A stretch of 57,024 bases of DNA from Lacticaseibacillus camelliae DSM 22697 = JCM 13995. GTDB lineage: Bacteria; Bacillota; Bacilli; Lactobacillales; Lactobacillaceae. The position numbers were made by a program, and so were the translations under genes. Every line of letters begins with the position of its first letter. Position 1 is the stretch's first letter. Of this stretch, positions 12,629 through 23,928 are shown piece by piece. The notes beneath the pieces are model-generated. The model saw nothing but the letters and a program-made list of their open reading frames with translations. It was not told the origin of the DNA and searched no databases. The stretch lies in assembly GCF_001311195.1 (NCBI RefSeq), contig NZ_BBAJ01000007.1:1-57024 (forward strand). The letters are read 5' to 3'.

Positions 12629-13559
12629 ATGGCTGAATCATTGATGGATATCAAGCGCCAGATCACCTCGACGAAAAAGACGGGTCAGATCACGCACGCC
12701 ATGCAGATGGTTTCGGGGGCGAAGCTGACCCAGATTGAGCGGCGTGCCGGCGCCTATCAGATATACGCCGACCGCGTTCGCAAGATCGTGACTCACCTGG
12801 CTGCCGCTCAGCTCCTTGAGCTCGAACGGCAGCAGATGGCCGAAATCACCTCTGGTAACGTGGACAAGAAGCGGCTTCAGGTTGCTTCCTTGCTGCAGCA
12901 ACGGCCAGTGAAGAAGACTGGGTACCTTGTCATCACCAGTGACCGGGGCTTAGTCGGTGGCTACAACAGCACCATCCTCAAGGCCATGATGCAGATGATC
13001 CAGCAAGACCATAAGGCCGATTCCGACTATGTGATCATGGCAGTTGGCGGCGTTGGGGCCGACTTCTTCAAGAAGCGCGGCATCAACCTCGCCTATGAGT
13101 ACCGCGGGGTGTCTGATATTCCGACCTTTAACGAGGTGCGGGAAATCGTCAAGACAGCGGTGACCATGTTCGATAACAAAGTGTTTGATGAGCTGTATGT
13201 GTGCTATAACCACCATGTCAACTCACTGACTTCTGCGTTCCGAGCTGAAAAAATGCTGCCGATCTCCGACCTCGACGCGAGTGAGGTCGCGGATCACCCA
13301 ATCGAGTACCTGACCGAACCGGATCCGGATGCCGTGCTTGAGGCAATTTTGCCGCAGTACGCGGAGAGTCTGATTTTCGGGGCGATCATGGACGCGAAGA
13401 CAGCGGAACACGCCGCTTCCACAACGGCGATGAAGAGTGCGACAGACAATGCCAACGATTTGATCGACAAGATGTCCACGACCTATAACCGGGCGCGGGC
13501 AGGCGGCGATCACGACGGAAATCACCGAAATCGTTGGCGGGGCCAACGCACTTGAGTAG
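12629..13559 (+). CDS. atpG: F1Fo ATP synthase subunit gamma (frame break near the end)
   Basis: Central rotor shaft. ATG 12629 follows GGGAGGTG. The N-terminal coiled coil (residues 1-60) and VITSDRGLVGGYN are present. Near 13497-13499 one G appears in excess, which turns the universally conserved tail (NRARQAAITTEITEIVGGA) into an unrelated frame ending at 13555. Removing it gives the normal end NALE with stop at 13557-13559 and about 309 residues. A real break here would be expected to disable ATP synthase, so an indel artefact is the better reading. Confidence 0.96.
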
Positions 13560-13562
13560 TAA

Positions 13563-15502
<1,940 letters not shown>

Positions 15503-15510
15503 GGGGTTTA

Positions 15511-15539
15511 AAAGCATCGCCGCTGGCGGTGCTTTTTTT
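15511..15539 (+). terminator. Terminator of the atp operon
   Basis: AAAGCATCGCC pairs with GGCGGTGCTTT (one G-T pair) around a three-base loop, followed by T7. Confidence 0.9.
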
Positions 15540-15623
15540 GTACGGCGGACGGGGTGGCAGCCGCCACTGACAATAAACTGTTAATTTGCACTTAAGGCGC
15601 TCGCCGCTTTCAGTAAAAGCCGG

Positions 15624-15629
15624 TATAAT
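15624..15629 (+). promoter_or_regulatory. -10 box before the DUF1146 gene
   Basis: A perfect TATAAT lies 23 bases before the DUF1146 start codon. No clear -35 hexamer is seen at the usual distance. Confidence 0.55.
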
Positions 15630-15651
15630 TTAAATGCATGAGGAGGCCGCT

Positions 15652-15882
15652 ATGACAGATTTAGGAATTACTGGCGCCGTAACGCTGGTTTCGCACTTTG
15701 TTTTTATCATGATCACTTTCAGGCTGCTGTTTGCGCTGCGCTTTGATAAGTTGCTCAAGGCGAACCACGTGCGCGACAGTCAGCTGCTGATGGTGTTTTT
15801 GGCAATCGCGATCGGCTACAACGTGAGTGAGTTCTTTCTGTCGTTGCTCACGGCCGCGCACAGTCTCACCTACCTTCTGTAA
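15652..15882 (+). CDS. DUF1146 family membrane protein (YwzB-like)
   Basis: A 76-residue protein with two hydrophobic helices (about residues 10-30 and 47-65) separated by LRFDKLLKANHVRDSQ. The LRFDKL segment and the LLMVFLAIAIGYNVSEFF stretch match the Bacillus YwzB/DUF1146 family, whose member genes sit between the atp operon and mreB/mbl in many Firmicutes. Function is unknown. The start is ATG 15652 behind GAGGAGG; an in-frame ATG 18 bases earlier lies before that site and is not used. Confidence 0.85.
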   Translation: MTDLGITGAVTLVSHFVFIMITFRLLFALRFDKLLKANHVRDSQLLMVFLAIAIGYNVSEFFLSLLTAAHSLTYLL

Positions 15883-15900
15883 GCGGGGGCCTTGGCCCTG

Positions 15901-15909
15901 TGGTATAAT
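15901..15909 (+). promoter_or_regulatory. Extended -10 promoter of mbl
   Basis: TGGTATAAT is a full extended -10 element, 33 bases before the mbl start codon. A -35 is not needed for this class and none is obvious. Confidence 0.65.
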
Positions 15910-15942
15910 CAATCGTTAGTAATCATTTGAGGAGAGAAATTC

Positions 15943-16932
15943 ATGGCTAAAGATATTGGTATCGACCTCGGGACGGCCAACGTCCTGATCAACGTGAAAG
16001 GGAAGGGCATCGTGCTAAACGAACCTTCCGTCGTGGCGATCGATACGACCACTGGTAAGGTCCTCGCGGTTGGCACCGAGGCTTACAAGATGGTCGGCCG
16101 GACGCCGGGTAACATTAAGTCCATTCGGCCGCTCAAAGACGGGGTGATCGCCGACTTTGACATTACTGAAGCGATGCTTGAGTACTTCATCAACAAGCTT
16201 AACGTCAAGGGCTTCATGTCCAAACCGAACATTCTGATCTGCGCGCCGACCAACATTACGTCGATCGAGCAAAAGGCCATTATTGAGGCCGCTGAAAAGT
16301 CTGGCGGCGGCAAAGTTTACCTTGAGTTTGAGCCCAAGGTGGCCGCGGTTGGTGCGGGCCTCGACATCTTCCAACCGCAGGGCAACATGGTCATCGATAT
16401 TGGCGGCGGCACGTCTGACGTTGCCGTGCTGTCGATGGGTGAAGTCGTCACCAGCCGCTCGCTGCGGCTCGCTGGCGACAAAATGGACGCGTCGATTGTT
16501 TCCTACGTCAAGAACAAGCACAAGCTGTTGATTGGCGAGCACACGGCCGAGCAGTTGAAGATCCAAATCGGTGCGGTTTACGAGGCTGATCCGAAGCAGA
16601 CCATGGAAGTGCGCGGCCGTGATATTGCGACAGGGCTGCCACGCGAGGTCGAGGTCACCTCGGTCGAGGTCGAAGAGGCCTTGCACGACACCATGATGCA
16701 GGTGGTCGCCGCGGCCAAGGAAGTGTTGGAGAAAACACCTCCTGAGCTGTCTGCGGACATCATCGACCGCGGTGTGATGCTGACTGGTGGTGGTGCGCTG
16801 CTTAAGGGCATTAGCCAGCTGTTTGCCCATGAGTTGCGGGTGCCGGTCCTGCTGGCCGAAGAGCCGCTAGATGCCGTTGCCTTGGGTACAGGCGTCCTGC
16901 TCGACAACATTGCGCACCACAAGCAGTATTAG
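15943..16932 (+). CDS. mbl: Rod shape-determining actin homologue (MreB/Mbl)
   Basis: Bacterial actin that guides lateral wall synthesis at the inner membrane face. ATG 15943 follows GAGGAGAGA. The 329-residue frame is intact. Nucleotide-binding signatures are GIDLGTANVLI (phosphate 1), VIDIGGGTSDVAVLS (phosphate 2) and LTGGGALLKG (adenosine). Position after DUF1146 and upstream of rodA matches mbl better than the mreBCD locus, as no mreC or mreD follows. MreB and Mbl cannot be separated with certainty by eye. Confidence 0.93.
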   Translation: MAKDIGIDLGTANVLINVKGKGIVLNEPSVVAIDTTTGKVLAVGTEAYKMVGRTPGNIKSIRPLKDGVIADFDITEAMLEYFINKLNVKGFMSKPNILICAPTNITSIEQKAIIEAAEKSGGGKVYLEFEPKVAAVGAGLDIFQPQGNMVIDIGGGTSDVAVLSMGEVVTSRSLRLAGDKMDASIVSYVKNKHKLLIGEHTAEQLKIQIGAVYEADPKQTMEVRGRDIATGLPREVEVTSVEVEEALHDTMMQVVAAAKEVLEKTPPELSADIIDRGVMLTGGGALLKGISQLFAHELRVPVLLAEEPLDAVALGTGVLLDNIAHHKQY

Positions 16933-16942
16933 GAGGGTGCGC

Positions 16943-17112
16943 ATGTCTTCCGAGTACGCCATGCGCGTGGTACGCAAGCTGCTGATCGGGTTGCTGCTAG
17001 TCATCGTGGCGCTGGTCGTTGGCGCATGGTGGGCTATGCGATCGATGGTGGTGACCCGCTGAGGGTGTTTTTGCCTTCCACGTGGACCCATATTTTTGAT
17101 TTCTTGAAATAA
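16943..17112 (+). CDS. EpuA-like small membrane protein (annotated as RNA polymerase beta-subunit associated; frame break)
   Basis: ATG 16943 is ten bases after AGGAGG. The first about 30 residues hold one hydrophobic helix (LLIGLLLVIVALVVGA). A single base is missing near 17027, after which the frame reads GYAIDGGDPLRVFLPSTWTH and ends FDFLK at 17112, about 56 residues. The helix plus GGG/DPLxVF...TWxHIFDF pattern matches the small EpuA family, often mislabelled as DNA-directed RNA polymerase subunit beta and commonly found next to mbl in lactobacilli. Its function is not known. Confidence 0.7.
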
Positions 17113-17121
17113 GGTGACTTC

Positions 17122-17406
17122 TTGCGCAAAATCGCGATGTGGCTGGTCAAAGGGTACCAGCGCTTCATTTCGCCATTACTCCCGGCCAGTTGCCGGTATT
17201 ACCCGACCTGTTCGACTTACATGATCCAGGCCTTGGCGAAACACGGCTTGATCAAGGGTCTGATCATGGGGGTGGCGCGGATCATTCGCTGCAACCCCTT
17301 CGTTAAAGGTGGGCTGGATCCGGTGCCTGACTTTTTTACGCTGCGGCGCAATCCGGATCCGCAGAAGAATCTTGACGAAAGTGCGCAGTTTGATTTTCAT
17401 CGATAA
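17122..17406 (+). CDS. yidD: Membrane protein insertion efficiency factor YidD
   Basis: Small membrane-associated protein that helps YidC-dependent insertion. TTG start at 17122 follows AAGGTGA. The 94-residue protein has the family block [19 protein letters not shown] followed by an amphipathic helix and [14 protein letters not shown]. It lies nine bases after the EpuA-like gene and nine before the DUF2969 gene, so it belongs to the mbl transcript. Confidence 0.93.
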   Translation: MRKIAMWLVKGYQRFISPLLPASCRYYPTCSTYMIQALAKHGLIKGLIMGVARIIRCNPFVKGGLDPVPDFFTLRRNPDPQKNLDESAQFDFHR

Positions 17407-17415
17407 GGAGAGAAC

Positions 17416-17644
17416 ATGCCAAAAGAACAGAAAATTACCGTTAATCAGGAGGACGTGACCCGCAACGGGCACACGGTGTCTGTCCTGACGCTGGGCAAAA
17501 ACGAGATCGGCTACGTGGCCCCCGAGGAAGACGGCAAGCACTTCAATGCCTTTCTGGCCGGCGACGCGAAGCCGCACCGGCAAAAAAACCATGGATGCGG
17601 CGGTGGCCTTTCTCTTGTCTGAATATCATTTGCACCAAGGATAG
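17416..17644 (+). CDS. DUF2969 family protein (frame break at an A run)
   Basis: ATG 17416 follows AAGGAGAG. The short basic N-terminus, KNEIGYV...EEDGKHFNAFL and the C-terminal KTMDAAVAFLLSEYHLHQG resemble DUF2969, a lactobacillus-enterococcus family of about 75 residues. The frame breaks at the A run 17582-17588; with one A removed the protein is about 76 residues and ends at 17644. Function unknown; conserved position before rodA suggests a role linked to the envelope, but that is inference. Confidence 0.75.
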
Positions 17645-17650
17645 GCCGCG

Positions 17651-17679
17651 CGCCACTTCGCACTTTGAAGTGGCGTTTT
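17651..17679 (+). terminator. Terminator before rodA
   Basis: Perfect nine-base arms CGCCACTTC and GAAGTGGCG, followed by TTTT. It lies 20 bases before the rodA start, so it probably lowers rather than abolishes rodA transcription from the mbl promoter. Confidence 0.8.
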
Positions 17680-17698
17680 GACCAGTTAGGAGAGTTGT

Positions 17699-18913
17699 AT
17701 GGCAAAAGACGTTTCGACGCGGCGCCGCAGTGAGGACCGCATCGACTACGGAATCATTTTGTCCGTGATGCTGCTGGCATTAATTGGCATGGCTGCGATC
17801 TATATGGCGGTTTCTCATGACACCAGTCCAAACGCCGGCAGCACGACGCACGCGCTATTCATGCAGGGCCTCTGGTACGTGATCGGGGGCATCGGAATCT
17901 TTGTGGTGATGCAGTTTGATGCTGAGCAGCTGTGGCGGGTGGCGCCGATTTTGTATGGCCTGGGCATTTTTCTGCTGATGGTCGTGCTCGTGGCGTATGA
18001 TCGGTCGGTGTTCGTGAACACTGGGGCAAAAAGCTGGCTGGGGTTTGGCTCGTTCACCTTCCAGCCATCAGAAGTGATGAAGCCCGCCTACATTCTGATG
18101 CTGGGGCGGGTCGTGACCAACCACAACATTAAGTACACCCACAGCACCAGCAATGACTGGCACTTGATCGGCGAGATGTTCCTCTGGACGCTGCCGATCA
18201 TTGTGCTGCTTAAGCTGCAGAATGACTTCGGGACGATGCTGGTCTTTCTGGCGATTTTTGCCGGGGTCGTACTGGTGTCGGGCATCACGTGGAAAATCAT
18301 TGTCCCGATCGGCGCGGCGGCGGCGGCCCTGGGCAGTGCGGCCATTCTTCTGGTCACCCAGACTTGGGGGCGTGATCTGCTCGGCAAGCTAGGGTTTGCC
18401 GCGTACCAGTTCAAGCGGATCGACTCGTGGCTGAACCCGAGCGGGGCGGCGACGACGGATTCATACCAGCTGTGGCAGTCCATGAAAGCAATTGGGTCCG
18501 GCGAAATGACGGGCCGCGGGTTCAACAACCTGCACGTGACGGTGCCCGTGCGCGAATCCGACATGGCCTTTTCCACCATTGGCGAGGCGTTTGGCTTCAT
18601 TGGTTGCGCAGTGGTGATCCTGCTCTACTTCCTGCTGATTTGGCAGATGTTGCGGGTCGTCTTTGACACGCAAAATGAGTTTTACGCGTACATTGCGACC
18701 GGCGTGATCATGATGATCGTCTTTCATATCTTCGAAAACATTGGGATGAACGTGGGCCTGCTGCCAATCACCGGGATCCCGCTGCCGTTCATCTCCCAAG
18801 GGGGGTCGTTCCTGCTGGCTGATATGCTGTCGGTGGGGATGATTCTGTCGATGCGGTACCACCACCAGTCCTACATGTTCAGCCAGGAAGGCGAGGAGTT
18901 CAACCAGCAGTAA
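17699..18913 (+). CDS. rodA: Rod shape peptidoglycan polymerase RodA (SEDS family)
   Basis: Membrane glycosyltransferase that polymerises lipid II during elongation, acting with a class B penicillin-binding protein. ATG 17699 follows TTAGGAGAG. The 404-residue protein has about ten hydrophobic helices. SEDS signatures include WLGFGSFTFQPSEVMKPAY, with the conserved FQPSE, and FSTIGEAFGFIG and PLPFISQGGSFLLADM near the C-terminus. No frame break. Family certain; RodA rather than FtsW from the shape-gene neighbourhood. Confidence 0.94.
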   Translation: MAKDVSTRRRSEDRIDYGIILSVMLLALIGMAAIYMAVSHDTSPNAGSTTHALFMQGLWYVIGGIGIFVVMQFDAEQLWRVAPILYGLGIFLLMVVLVAYDRSVFVNTGAKSWLGFGSFTFQPSEVMKPAYILMLGRVVTNHNIKYTHSTSNDWHLIGEMFLWTLPIIVLLKLQNDFGTMLVFLAIFAGVVLVSGITWKIIVPIGAAAAALGSAAILLVTQTWGRDLLGKLGFAAYQFKRIDSWLNPSGAATTDSYQLWQSMKAIGSGEMTGRGFNNLHVTVPVRESDMAFSTIGEAFGFIGCAVVILLYFLLIWQMLRVVFDTQNEFYAYIATGVIMMIVFHIFENIGMNVGLLPITGIPLPFISQGGSFLLADMLSVGMILSMRYHHQSYMFSQEGEEFNQQ

Positions 18914-18977
18914 GCTGACCAACCGGTGGCTTGCAGGTCATTGCCATCTCAATCTCATCTTTTTTTAACTTTAAGGG

Positions 18978-19006
18978 TTGACTTGGTTCGGCAAACTCGG
19001 TAGACT
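18978..19006 (+). promoter_or_regulatory. Promoter of the methionine T-box leader
   Basis: TTGACT (18978-18983), 17-base spacer, TAGACT (19001-19006). Transcription would begin near 19013, just upstream of the T-box stem I. Confidence 0.8.
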
Positions 19007-19012
19007 TGAGAT

Positions 19013-19276
19013 AATTTAATTGAGCAAACGAACGATGTGAGAGAGAAATTGTTGCGGACTGCACAGAAAACCCGGTAAAGATGAGAGCGGGGTAGCAGCG
19101 ACGATCGAGAATGGCTCACGGATCGGTGAGGCTGAGCTTCGGCAAGGCGTCAATGGCTGGCATCCATTATCTTGCACGCGGGTGATTGCCCGTTAGTGAG
19201 GCCGACGCGGTTGCGTTGGCGAATTAGAATGGTACCGCGGGATGACCGCTTCTAACTTAGGTTAGGAGCGGTTTTT
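19013..19276 (+). promoter_or_regulatory. T-box riboswitch, probably methionine-specific
   Basis: The leader carries the T-box core near 19227-19240 (GAATGGTACCGCGG) whose TGG can pair with the tRNA acceptor end, followed by a terminator whose 12-base arms (19245-19256 and 19261-19272) end in T5. Stem I can be closed by GTGAG (19037-19041) and CTCAC (19115-19119). This places ATG (19111-19113) in the specifier loop, matching Met and the methionine importer downstream. Uncharged tRNA-Met would favour the antiterminator and expression. The specifier assignment was made by hand folding. Confidence 0.88.
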
Positions 19277-19309
19277 GTTTGTTCAAGGAAAAAATTGGAG
19301 GGAATAGTT

Positions 19310-20146
19310 ATGAAGTGGTTTAAGAAATTGGCTTTGACGGCAGCGTTGGCGTTGCCAGTCTTGGCGTTAGCGGCCTGTGGGAACAGCAGTAGCAGCGCGA
19401 GCACCGGCTCGGCCAGCAAGCCGGTCAAGGTCGGCATTATGAGTACCGATGTCGACATCTGGAAGGATATTCAAAAGCGCCTGAAGAAGGAAGACGTCAA
19501 CATCAAGCTGGTTCAGTTCACCGATTACAACACCCCCAATAAGGCGCTGGAAGACGGTGACATCCAGCTGAACTCATTCCAGCACTACGAATTCTTGGGG
19601 ACCTGGAACGAGAAGCACAACAACCACATTGTCTCCGTTGGGGATACTTATATCGGCCCAATGCGTGCCTACTCAAACAAAATCAAGTCCCTGAAGGACC
19701 TGAAGAAAGGCGACAGCGTCTCTCTGCCAAACGATGCGTCTAATGAAGGCCGGGCCCTAGATCTGCTAGCTGCCAATGGCATTATCAAGGTGAAGAACGT
19801 GGCCACCCCAACGATCCGTGACATCACGGCAAACAAGTTGAACCTCAAGTTCACCGAACTGGACGCGGCCCAAACCGCACGTTCTCTGAACGATGTGGAC
19901 GCGGCGGTCGTCAACAACGACATTGCGGCGGCGGCGAACCTGAAGCCTAAGAACGCGATCGCAGTTGAAAAGATCGGCAAGAAGTCGCATCCTTGGATTA
20001 ACATCATTGCCGCTAAGTCCAAGGCGGACAAAGACAACAAGACTTACAAGAAGATTGTGAAGGCTTACCAGAGCAAGCAAACCGAGAAACTGCTCAAGAA
20101 GGTTTACAAGGGTGCGGTCCTGCCGGCCTGGACGGGTAAGTACTAG
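19310..20146 (+). CDS. metQ: Methionine ABC transporter substrate-binding lipoprotein
   Basis: Captures methionine outside the membrane for the MetNI importer. ATG 19310 is seven bases after TTGGAGGG. A lipoprotein signal ([19 protein letters not shown]) is cleaved before Cys near residue 23, followed by a Ser-rich linker. The mature part belongs to the NlpA family ([39 protein letters not shown]). 278 residues, intact. First gene of a three-gene operon under the T-box. Confidence 0.95.
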   Translation: MKWFKKLALTAALALPVLALAACGNSSSSASTGSASKPVKVGIMSTDVDIWKDIQKRLKKEDVNIKLVQFTDYNTPNKALEDGDIQLNSFQHYEFLGTWNEKHNNHIVSVGDTYIGPMRAYSNKIKSLKDLKKGDSVSLPNDASNEGRALDLLAANGIIKVKNVATPTIRDITANKLNLKFTELDAAQTARSLNDVDAAVVNNDIAAAANLKPKNAIAVEKIGKKSHPWINIIAAKSKADKDNKTYKKIVKAYQSKQTEKLLKKVYKGAVLPAWTGKY

Positions 20147-20172
20147 AGGTTAAGAAAGAAAGGCGGTTGGTC

Positions 20173-21285
20173 ATGGCAGAACCGGTGATCGAATTAAAAC
20201 AGGTCGATGTGAACTTCAGTGAGAAGAACAAAAGTGTGCATGCGGTCGATCACGTTGACTTGACGGTTGAGCGCGGTGACATTTACGGGATCGTCGGTTA
20301 TTCCGGCGCTGGTAAATCCACGCTGGTGCGGACTATCAACTTGCTGCAGCGCCCCACCAGCGGTCAGGTCACGGTCCTGGGCCAGGACATGCTCAGCCTC
20401 AGCGCTGCGGACCTGCGCGGCGAGCGGCGGCGGATCGGGATGATCTTTCAGCACTTTAACCTGATGAATTCGCTCACGATCGCAGGCAATGTCGCTTTTC
20501 CGTTGAAAGGCACTTATGTCAAGGATAAGGATAAGAACGGCAACGAGATCTCACGTAAAATCACCAAGCAGGAAATCAACAAAAAGGTTTCTGATCTGCT
20601 TGAACTGGTTGGGTTGAACGAGCGGGCCGCAGCTTACCCGACGGAATTGTCCGGCGGTCAAAAGCAGCGGGTCGGGATCGCGCGGGCGCTGGCTTCGGAT
20701 CCCGAGATTCTCATTTCCGATGAAGCGACTTCTGCGCTGGATCCTAAAACCACCAGTTCGATCCTTGAACTGCTGGCCAGCTTGAACAAGCGGCTGGGCT
20801 TGACCATTGTCCTGATCACCCACGAAATGGAGGCCGTTAAACAGGTCTGCAACAAGGTGGCGGTCATGGACGACGGTCGCATCATCGAGCGCGGCGACCT
20901 GCTTCACATTTTTGCCGCCCCACAGCAGCAGCTGACCAAGGACTTCATCGACACGACGATTCAAATCGATGAGGCCATCGAAGCGGTACGGGATCAGCCG
21001 GCGGTCCGCAACTTGAAGGCGCCGGATCAGCTGGTGCGCCTGACTTATGTCGGGGCGTCCACCGATCAGCCGCTGGTCGCGACGCTGTTCAAGGAGTACA
21101 ACGTCACGGCGAACATTTTGTTTGGCGACATTCAGATCCTGCAAGGCACGCCGTTTGGCAATTTGCTGGTCGTGCTGTCCGGAACCGCGGATGATTTAAA
21201 CCGGGCGTTTGAGTATCTGAAGCAAAGCGACGTGACCGTTCAGCACCTGTCTGCGACCGCTGAGAAAGGAGCGACGAAAGCATGA
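20173..21285 (+). CDS. metN: Methionine ABC transporter ATP-binding protein
   Basis: ATPase subunit of the importer. ATG 20173 is chosen behind AAAGGCGG; a TTG two codons earlier is possible. Walker [11 protein letters not shown]-loop FQHFNLM, signature LSGGQKQR and Walker B ILISDEAT lie in order in the first 190 residues. The C-terminal about 90 residues form the NIL regulatory domain that binds methionine and inhibits transport. About 370 residues; the end overlaps metI by four bases (ATGA). Confidence 0.96.
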   Translation: MAEPVIELKQVDVNFSEKNKSVHAVDHVDLTVERGDIYGIVGYSGAGKSTLVRTINLLQRPTSGQVTVLGQDMLSLSAADLRGERRRIGMIFQHFNLMNSLTIAGNVAFPLKGTYVKDKDKNGNEISRKITKQEINKKVSDLLELVGLNERAAAYPTELSGGQKQRVGIARALASDPEILISDEATSALDPKTTSSILELLASLNKRLGLTIVLITHEMEAVKQVCNKVAVMDDGRIIERGDLLHIFAAPQQQLTKDFIDTTIQIDEAIEAVRDQPAVRNLKAPDQLVRLTYVGASTDQPLVATLFKEYNVTANILFGDIQILQGTPFGNLLVVLSGTADDLNRAFEYLKQSDVTVQHLSATAEKGATKA

Positions 21286-21968
21286 ATTTAATTGAAAAAT
21301 TCTTCCCCAACGTTGTTCCGATTTGGAGTGGGGACGGCGGGGTCACCGAAGCCATCGGGCAAACGCTGTACATGACCTGGTGGACGACCGTGATCGCGTT
21401 TACCTTGGGTATCATCATCGGGATCGTCTTGGTGCTGACTGATGCACACGGGTTGACGGAGAACCATCCGGTGTACTGGGTCGTTGATAAGCTGGTCAAC
21501 ATCTTCCGAGCGATTCCCTTCATCATTTTGCTGGCCGTTCTGAATCCGGTGACGCGTGCCATTGTTGGCACTGGCATTGGGCCGCGTGCGGCCCTGGTGC
21601 CGTTGGTCCTTGGGACCACCCCGTTTTTTGCGCGGCAGGTGCAAAATGCGCTGCTCACCGTTGACCCAGGGGTGATCGAGGCGGCCGAGGCCATGGGCCT
21701 GTCGCCGCTGCAAATCGTTTTTCGCGTTTACTTGCGTGAAGGGCTCGGCGAGCTGGTTCGCGTTGGCGTTCTGACCATCATCTCGATCATCGGGTTGACC
21801 GCGATGGCCGGTGCGGTTGGCGGCGGCGGCCTGGGGAACCTGGCGATTGCCGTGGGGTACCAGCGCTTTGAAAACGATGTGATCTGGGTCGCGATGATCT
21901 TCATCCTGATCCTAGTGTTCATCGTTCAGTTTGTCGGTGACTGGCTGGCGCGGCGGCTGCAACACTAA
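21282..21968 (+). CDS. metI: Methionine ABC transporter permease
   Basis: Membrane subunit with five predicted helices in 228 residues. The cytoplasmic EAA loop that docks on MetN reads [19 protein letters not shown]. The ATG overlaps the metN stop, showing coupling. No frame break. Some annotations call this gene metP. Confidence 0.96.
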   Translation: MNLIEKFFPNVVPIWSGDGGVTEAIGQTLYMTWWTTVIAFTLGIIIGIVLVLTDAHGLTENHPVYWVVDKLVNIFRAIPFIILLAVLNPVTRAIVGTGIGPRAALVPLVLGTTPFFARQVQNALLTVDPGVIEAAEAMGLSPLQIVFRVYLREGLGELVRVGVLTIISIIGLTAMAGAVGGGGLGNLAIAVGYQRFENDVIWVAMIFILILVFIVQFVGDWLARRLQH

Positions 21969-21987
21969 ACACTGACTCGAACAATTG

Positions 21988-22019
21988 GCCGGCGGCTCTT
22001 CATGAGGCGCCGGCTTTGT
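21988..22019 (+). terminator. Terminator after metQNI
   Basis: GCCGGCG (21988-21994) pairs with CGCCGGC (22008-22014), followed by TTTGTT. Confidence 0.7.
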
Positions 22020-22088
22020 TGACCCTCGCCGGCGGTTGGCAATCCAGTTTGAAGTCGGCAGGGCCCAATTAGGTTGCATGAAAGCGGT

Positions 22089-22117
22089 TTGCGAGGGGCC
22101 GGCTCCTGCCGTACAAT
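22089..22117 (+). promoter_or_regulatory. Promoter of the suf operon
   Basis: TTGCGA (22089-22094), 17-base spacer, TACAAT (22112-22117), 31 bases before the sufC start. No clear operator is visible around it. Confidence 0.6.
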
Positions 22118-22147
22118 GGGAGTAGACAAAGTCCAGGAGGCGCTATC

Positions 22148-22914
22148 TTGAGCACACTAGAAATCAAAGATCTGCACGTTAAGGTAAAGGCTGAACCCGA
22201 GCATCCCGAAATTCTGAAGGGGGTCGATTTGACCATTCATGCCGGGGAGATCCACGCGCTGATGGGGCCTAACGGCAACGGCAAGTCCACCCTGGCCGAA
22301 ACCATCATGGGCAATCCGCGGTACGTGGTCAGCAAGGGGACATTTTGATCGACGGGCAAAGCATTGTCGGCATGGCAGTCGATGAGCGCGCCCGCCTCGG
22401 CCTGTTTCTGGGCATGCAGTACCCAGCGGAAATCAACGGGGTCACCAACGCGGAATTCATTCGCGCGGCGATCAACGCGCGGCGGCCGGACGATGATCAG
22501 ATCCCAATCATGGATTTTCTCCAACAGCTCGATGACACCATGGCCCAGCTGAAAATGCCCGAGGACATGGCCGACCGCTACCTGAACCAAGGCTTTTCAG
22601 GCGGTGAAAAAAAGCGCAATGAGATCCTGCAGCTGATGATGATCCACCCCCACTGGGCGCTGCTGGACGAAATTGACTCCGGCCTCGACATTGACGCCTT
22701 GCGCATTGTTGCCGACGGCGTGAATTCGATGCGGGGGGCCGACTTCTCCTCGCTGATCATCACCCATTACGAGCGGTTGCTGGATTACATCACCCCTGAC
22801 GTGGTGCACGTCATGAAGGACGGCCGCATCATCGAATCCGGTGGGCCGGAGCTGGCGCACACCTTGGAAAAGACCGGTTATGAGCACCTCAAGGCGGGTG
22901 ACGGGAATGATTAA
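22148..22914 (+). CDS. sufC: Fe-S cluster assembly ATPase SufC (frame break)
   Basis: ABC-type ATPase that drives conformational change in the SufBCD scaffold. TTG start at 22148 after CAGGAGG. Walker [10 protein letters not shown] lies near residue 40, the signature is [10 protein letters not shown], and Walker B is [11 protein letters not shown]. The frame breaks near 22337, between NPRYVVSKG and [10 protein letters not shown]; one base is missing. Corrected length of about 256 residues is usual. First gene of sufCDSUB. Confidence 0.94.
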
Positions 22915-23928
22915 ACGGCTGCCTTTGGCCAACACGCCGAAAATCCCGCTTGCGCGCTACATGAAGGCGGCAAAGGACAGTACCCCGGTTGCTGGCATGA
23001 CCGTGAACGCGCCAAGCGCGATCACGGTTTCGCACCCGACAGACGCCAACGCCTTTCCACGCCGCATTTCGCTGGACGAGTGGCTGACGGAAGCACCTCA
23101 GCAGATCACCGAAGTCACGGTACCGGCCGGTTATGCCAGTATGAGCCGTTTCGTCTCACCGGCCCGACTGACGGCGGCGGCCTGCTGCTCATTCATGTCG
23201 GTGCGCGGGCTCACGTGGCGTTTCAGGAGCGCTGGGCCAGCACCGGCACCTCGCTTGGCGTTGGCGTGCTGGTGGATATTGGTGAAGACGCGCAGGTCGA
23301 CTGGCTCACATACGATGGCTTTCAGGCAGAGATGGTGCTGGCGTCGCGAACCGCAGAGCTGGCCGACCGTGCCACGCTGAATTGGACCTTGGCCGGGTTT
23401 GCTCAGAACTCAGGCGCCACGTTGATAAATGTCAACTTGCGCGGCACCGGCGCTTCGGCCACGGTCAACGTCGGCGTCCTGGCCAGTGGCCGGCAGCACG
23501 TCGGCTACACCACTGCCATGACGAATTACGGCCGCAAGACCCGTGGGCACATCAATCAGCGCGGCGTCATCGTCGGCAAGGCCCACCTGATCTTTAACGG
23601 GATCGGCCACATTATCAAAGGCGCGCGCGGCAGTGACAATCAGCAGGAAAATCGGGTGCTGATGCTTGGCAAGGATTCCCGCGGCGATGCGGATCCGATT
23701 TTGCTGATCGATGAAAACGACGTAACGGCTGGGCACGCGGCGTCTGTGACCCGGGTCGACAAGGCGCAGATGTACTACCTGATGAGTCGCGGCCTGCCAG
23801 AGGCGCTGGCGCAGCGGTTAGTGATCCGGGGCTTTCTTGAGGCCGGTCTGCTGGAAATTACGGACAAGGATCTGAAGGCAGATCTGTTTAAGCAGATCGA
23901 TGAAACTTTGGTGAACACAGATGAATGA
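22907..23928 (+). CDS. sufD: Fe-S cluster assembly protein SufD (short form; frame break)
   Basis: Scaffold component that pairs with SufB. The ATG at 22907 overlaps the end of sufC. A frame break near 23145 separates the N-terminal segment from the core, which shows GYTTAMTNYGRKTRGHINQRG and VTRVDKAQMYYLMSRGL, typical of SufD. The corrected length is about 340 residues, clearly shorter than the 400-430 usual for Firmicutes SufD. The missing part is the N-terminal helical region, so either this lineage has a trimmed SufD or further indels hide part of it. The C-terminal half is complete. Confidence 0.88.
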
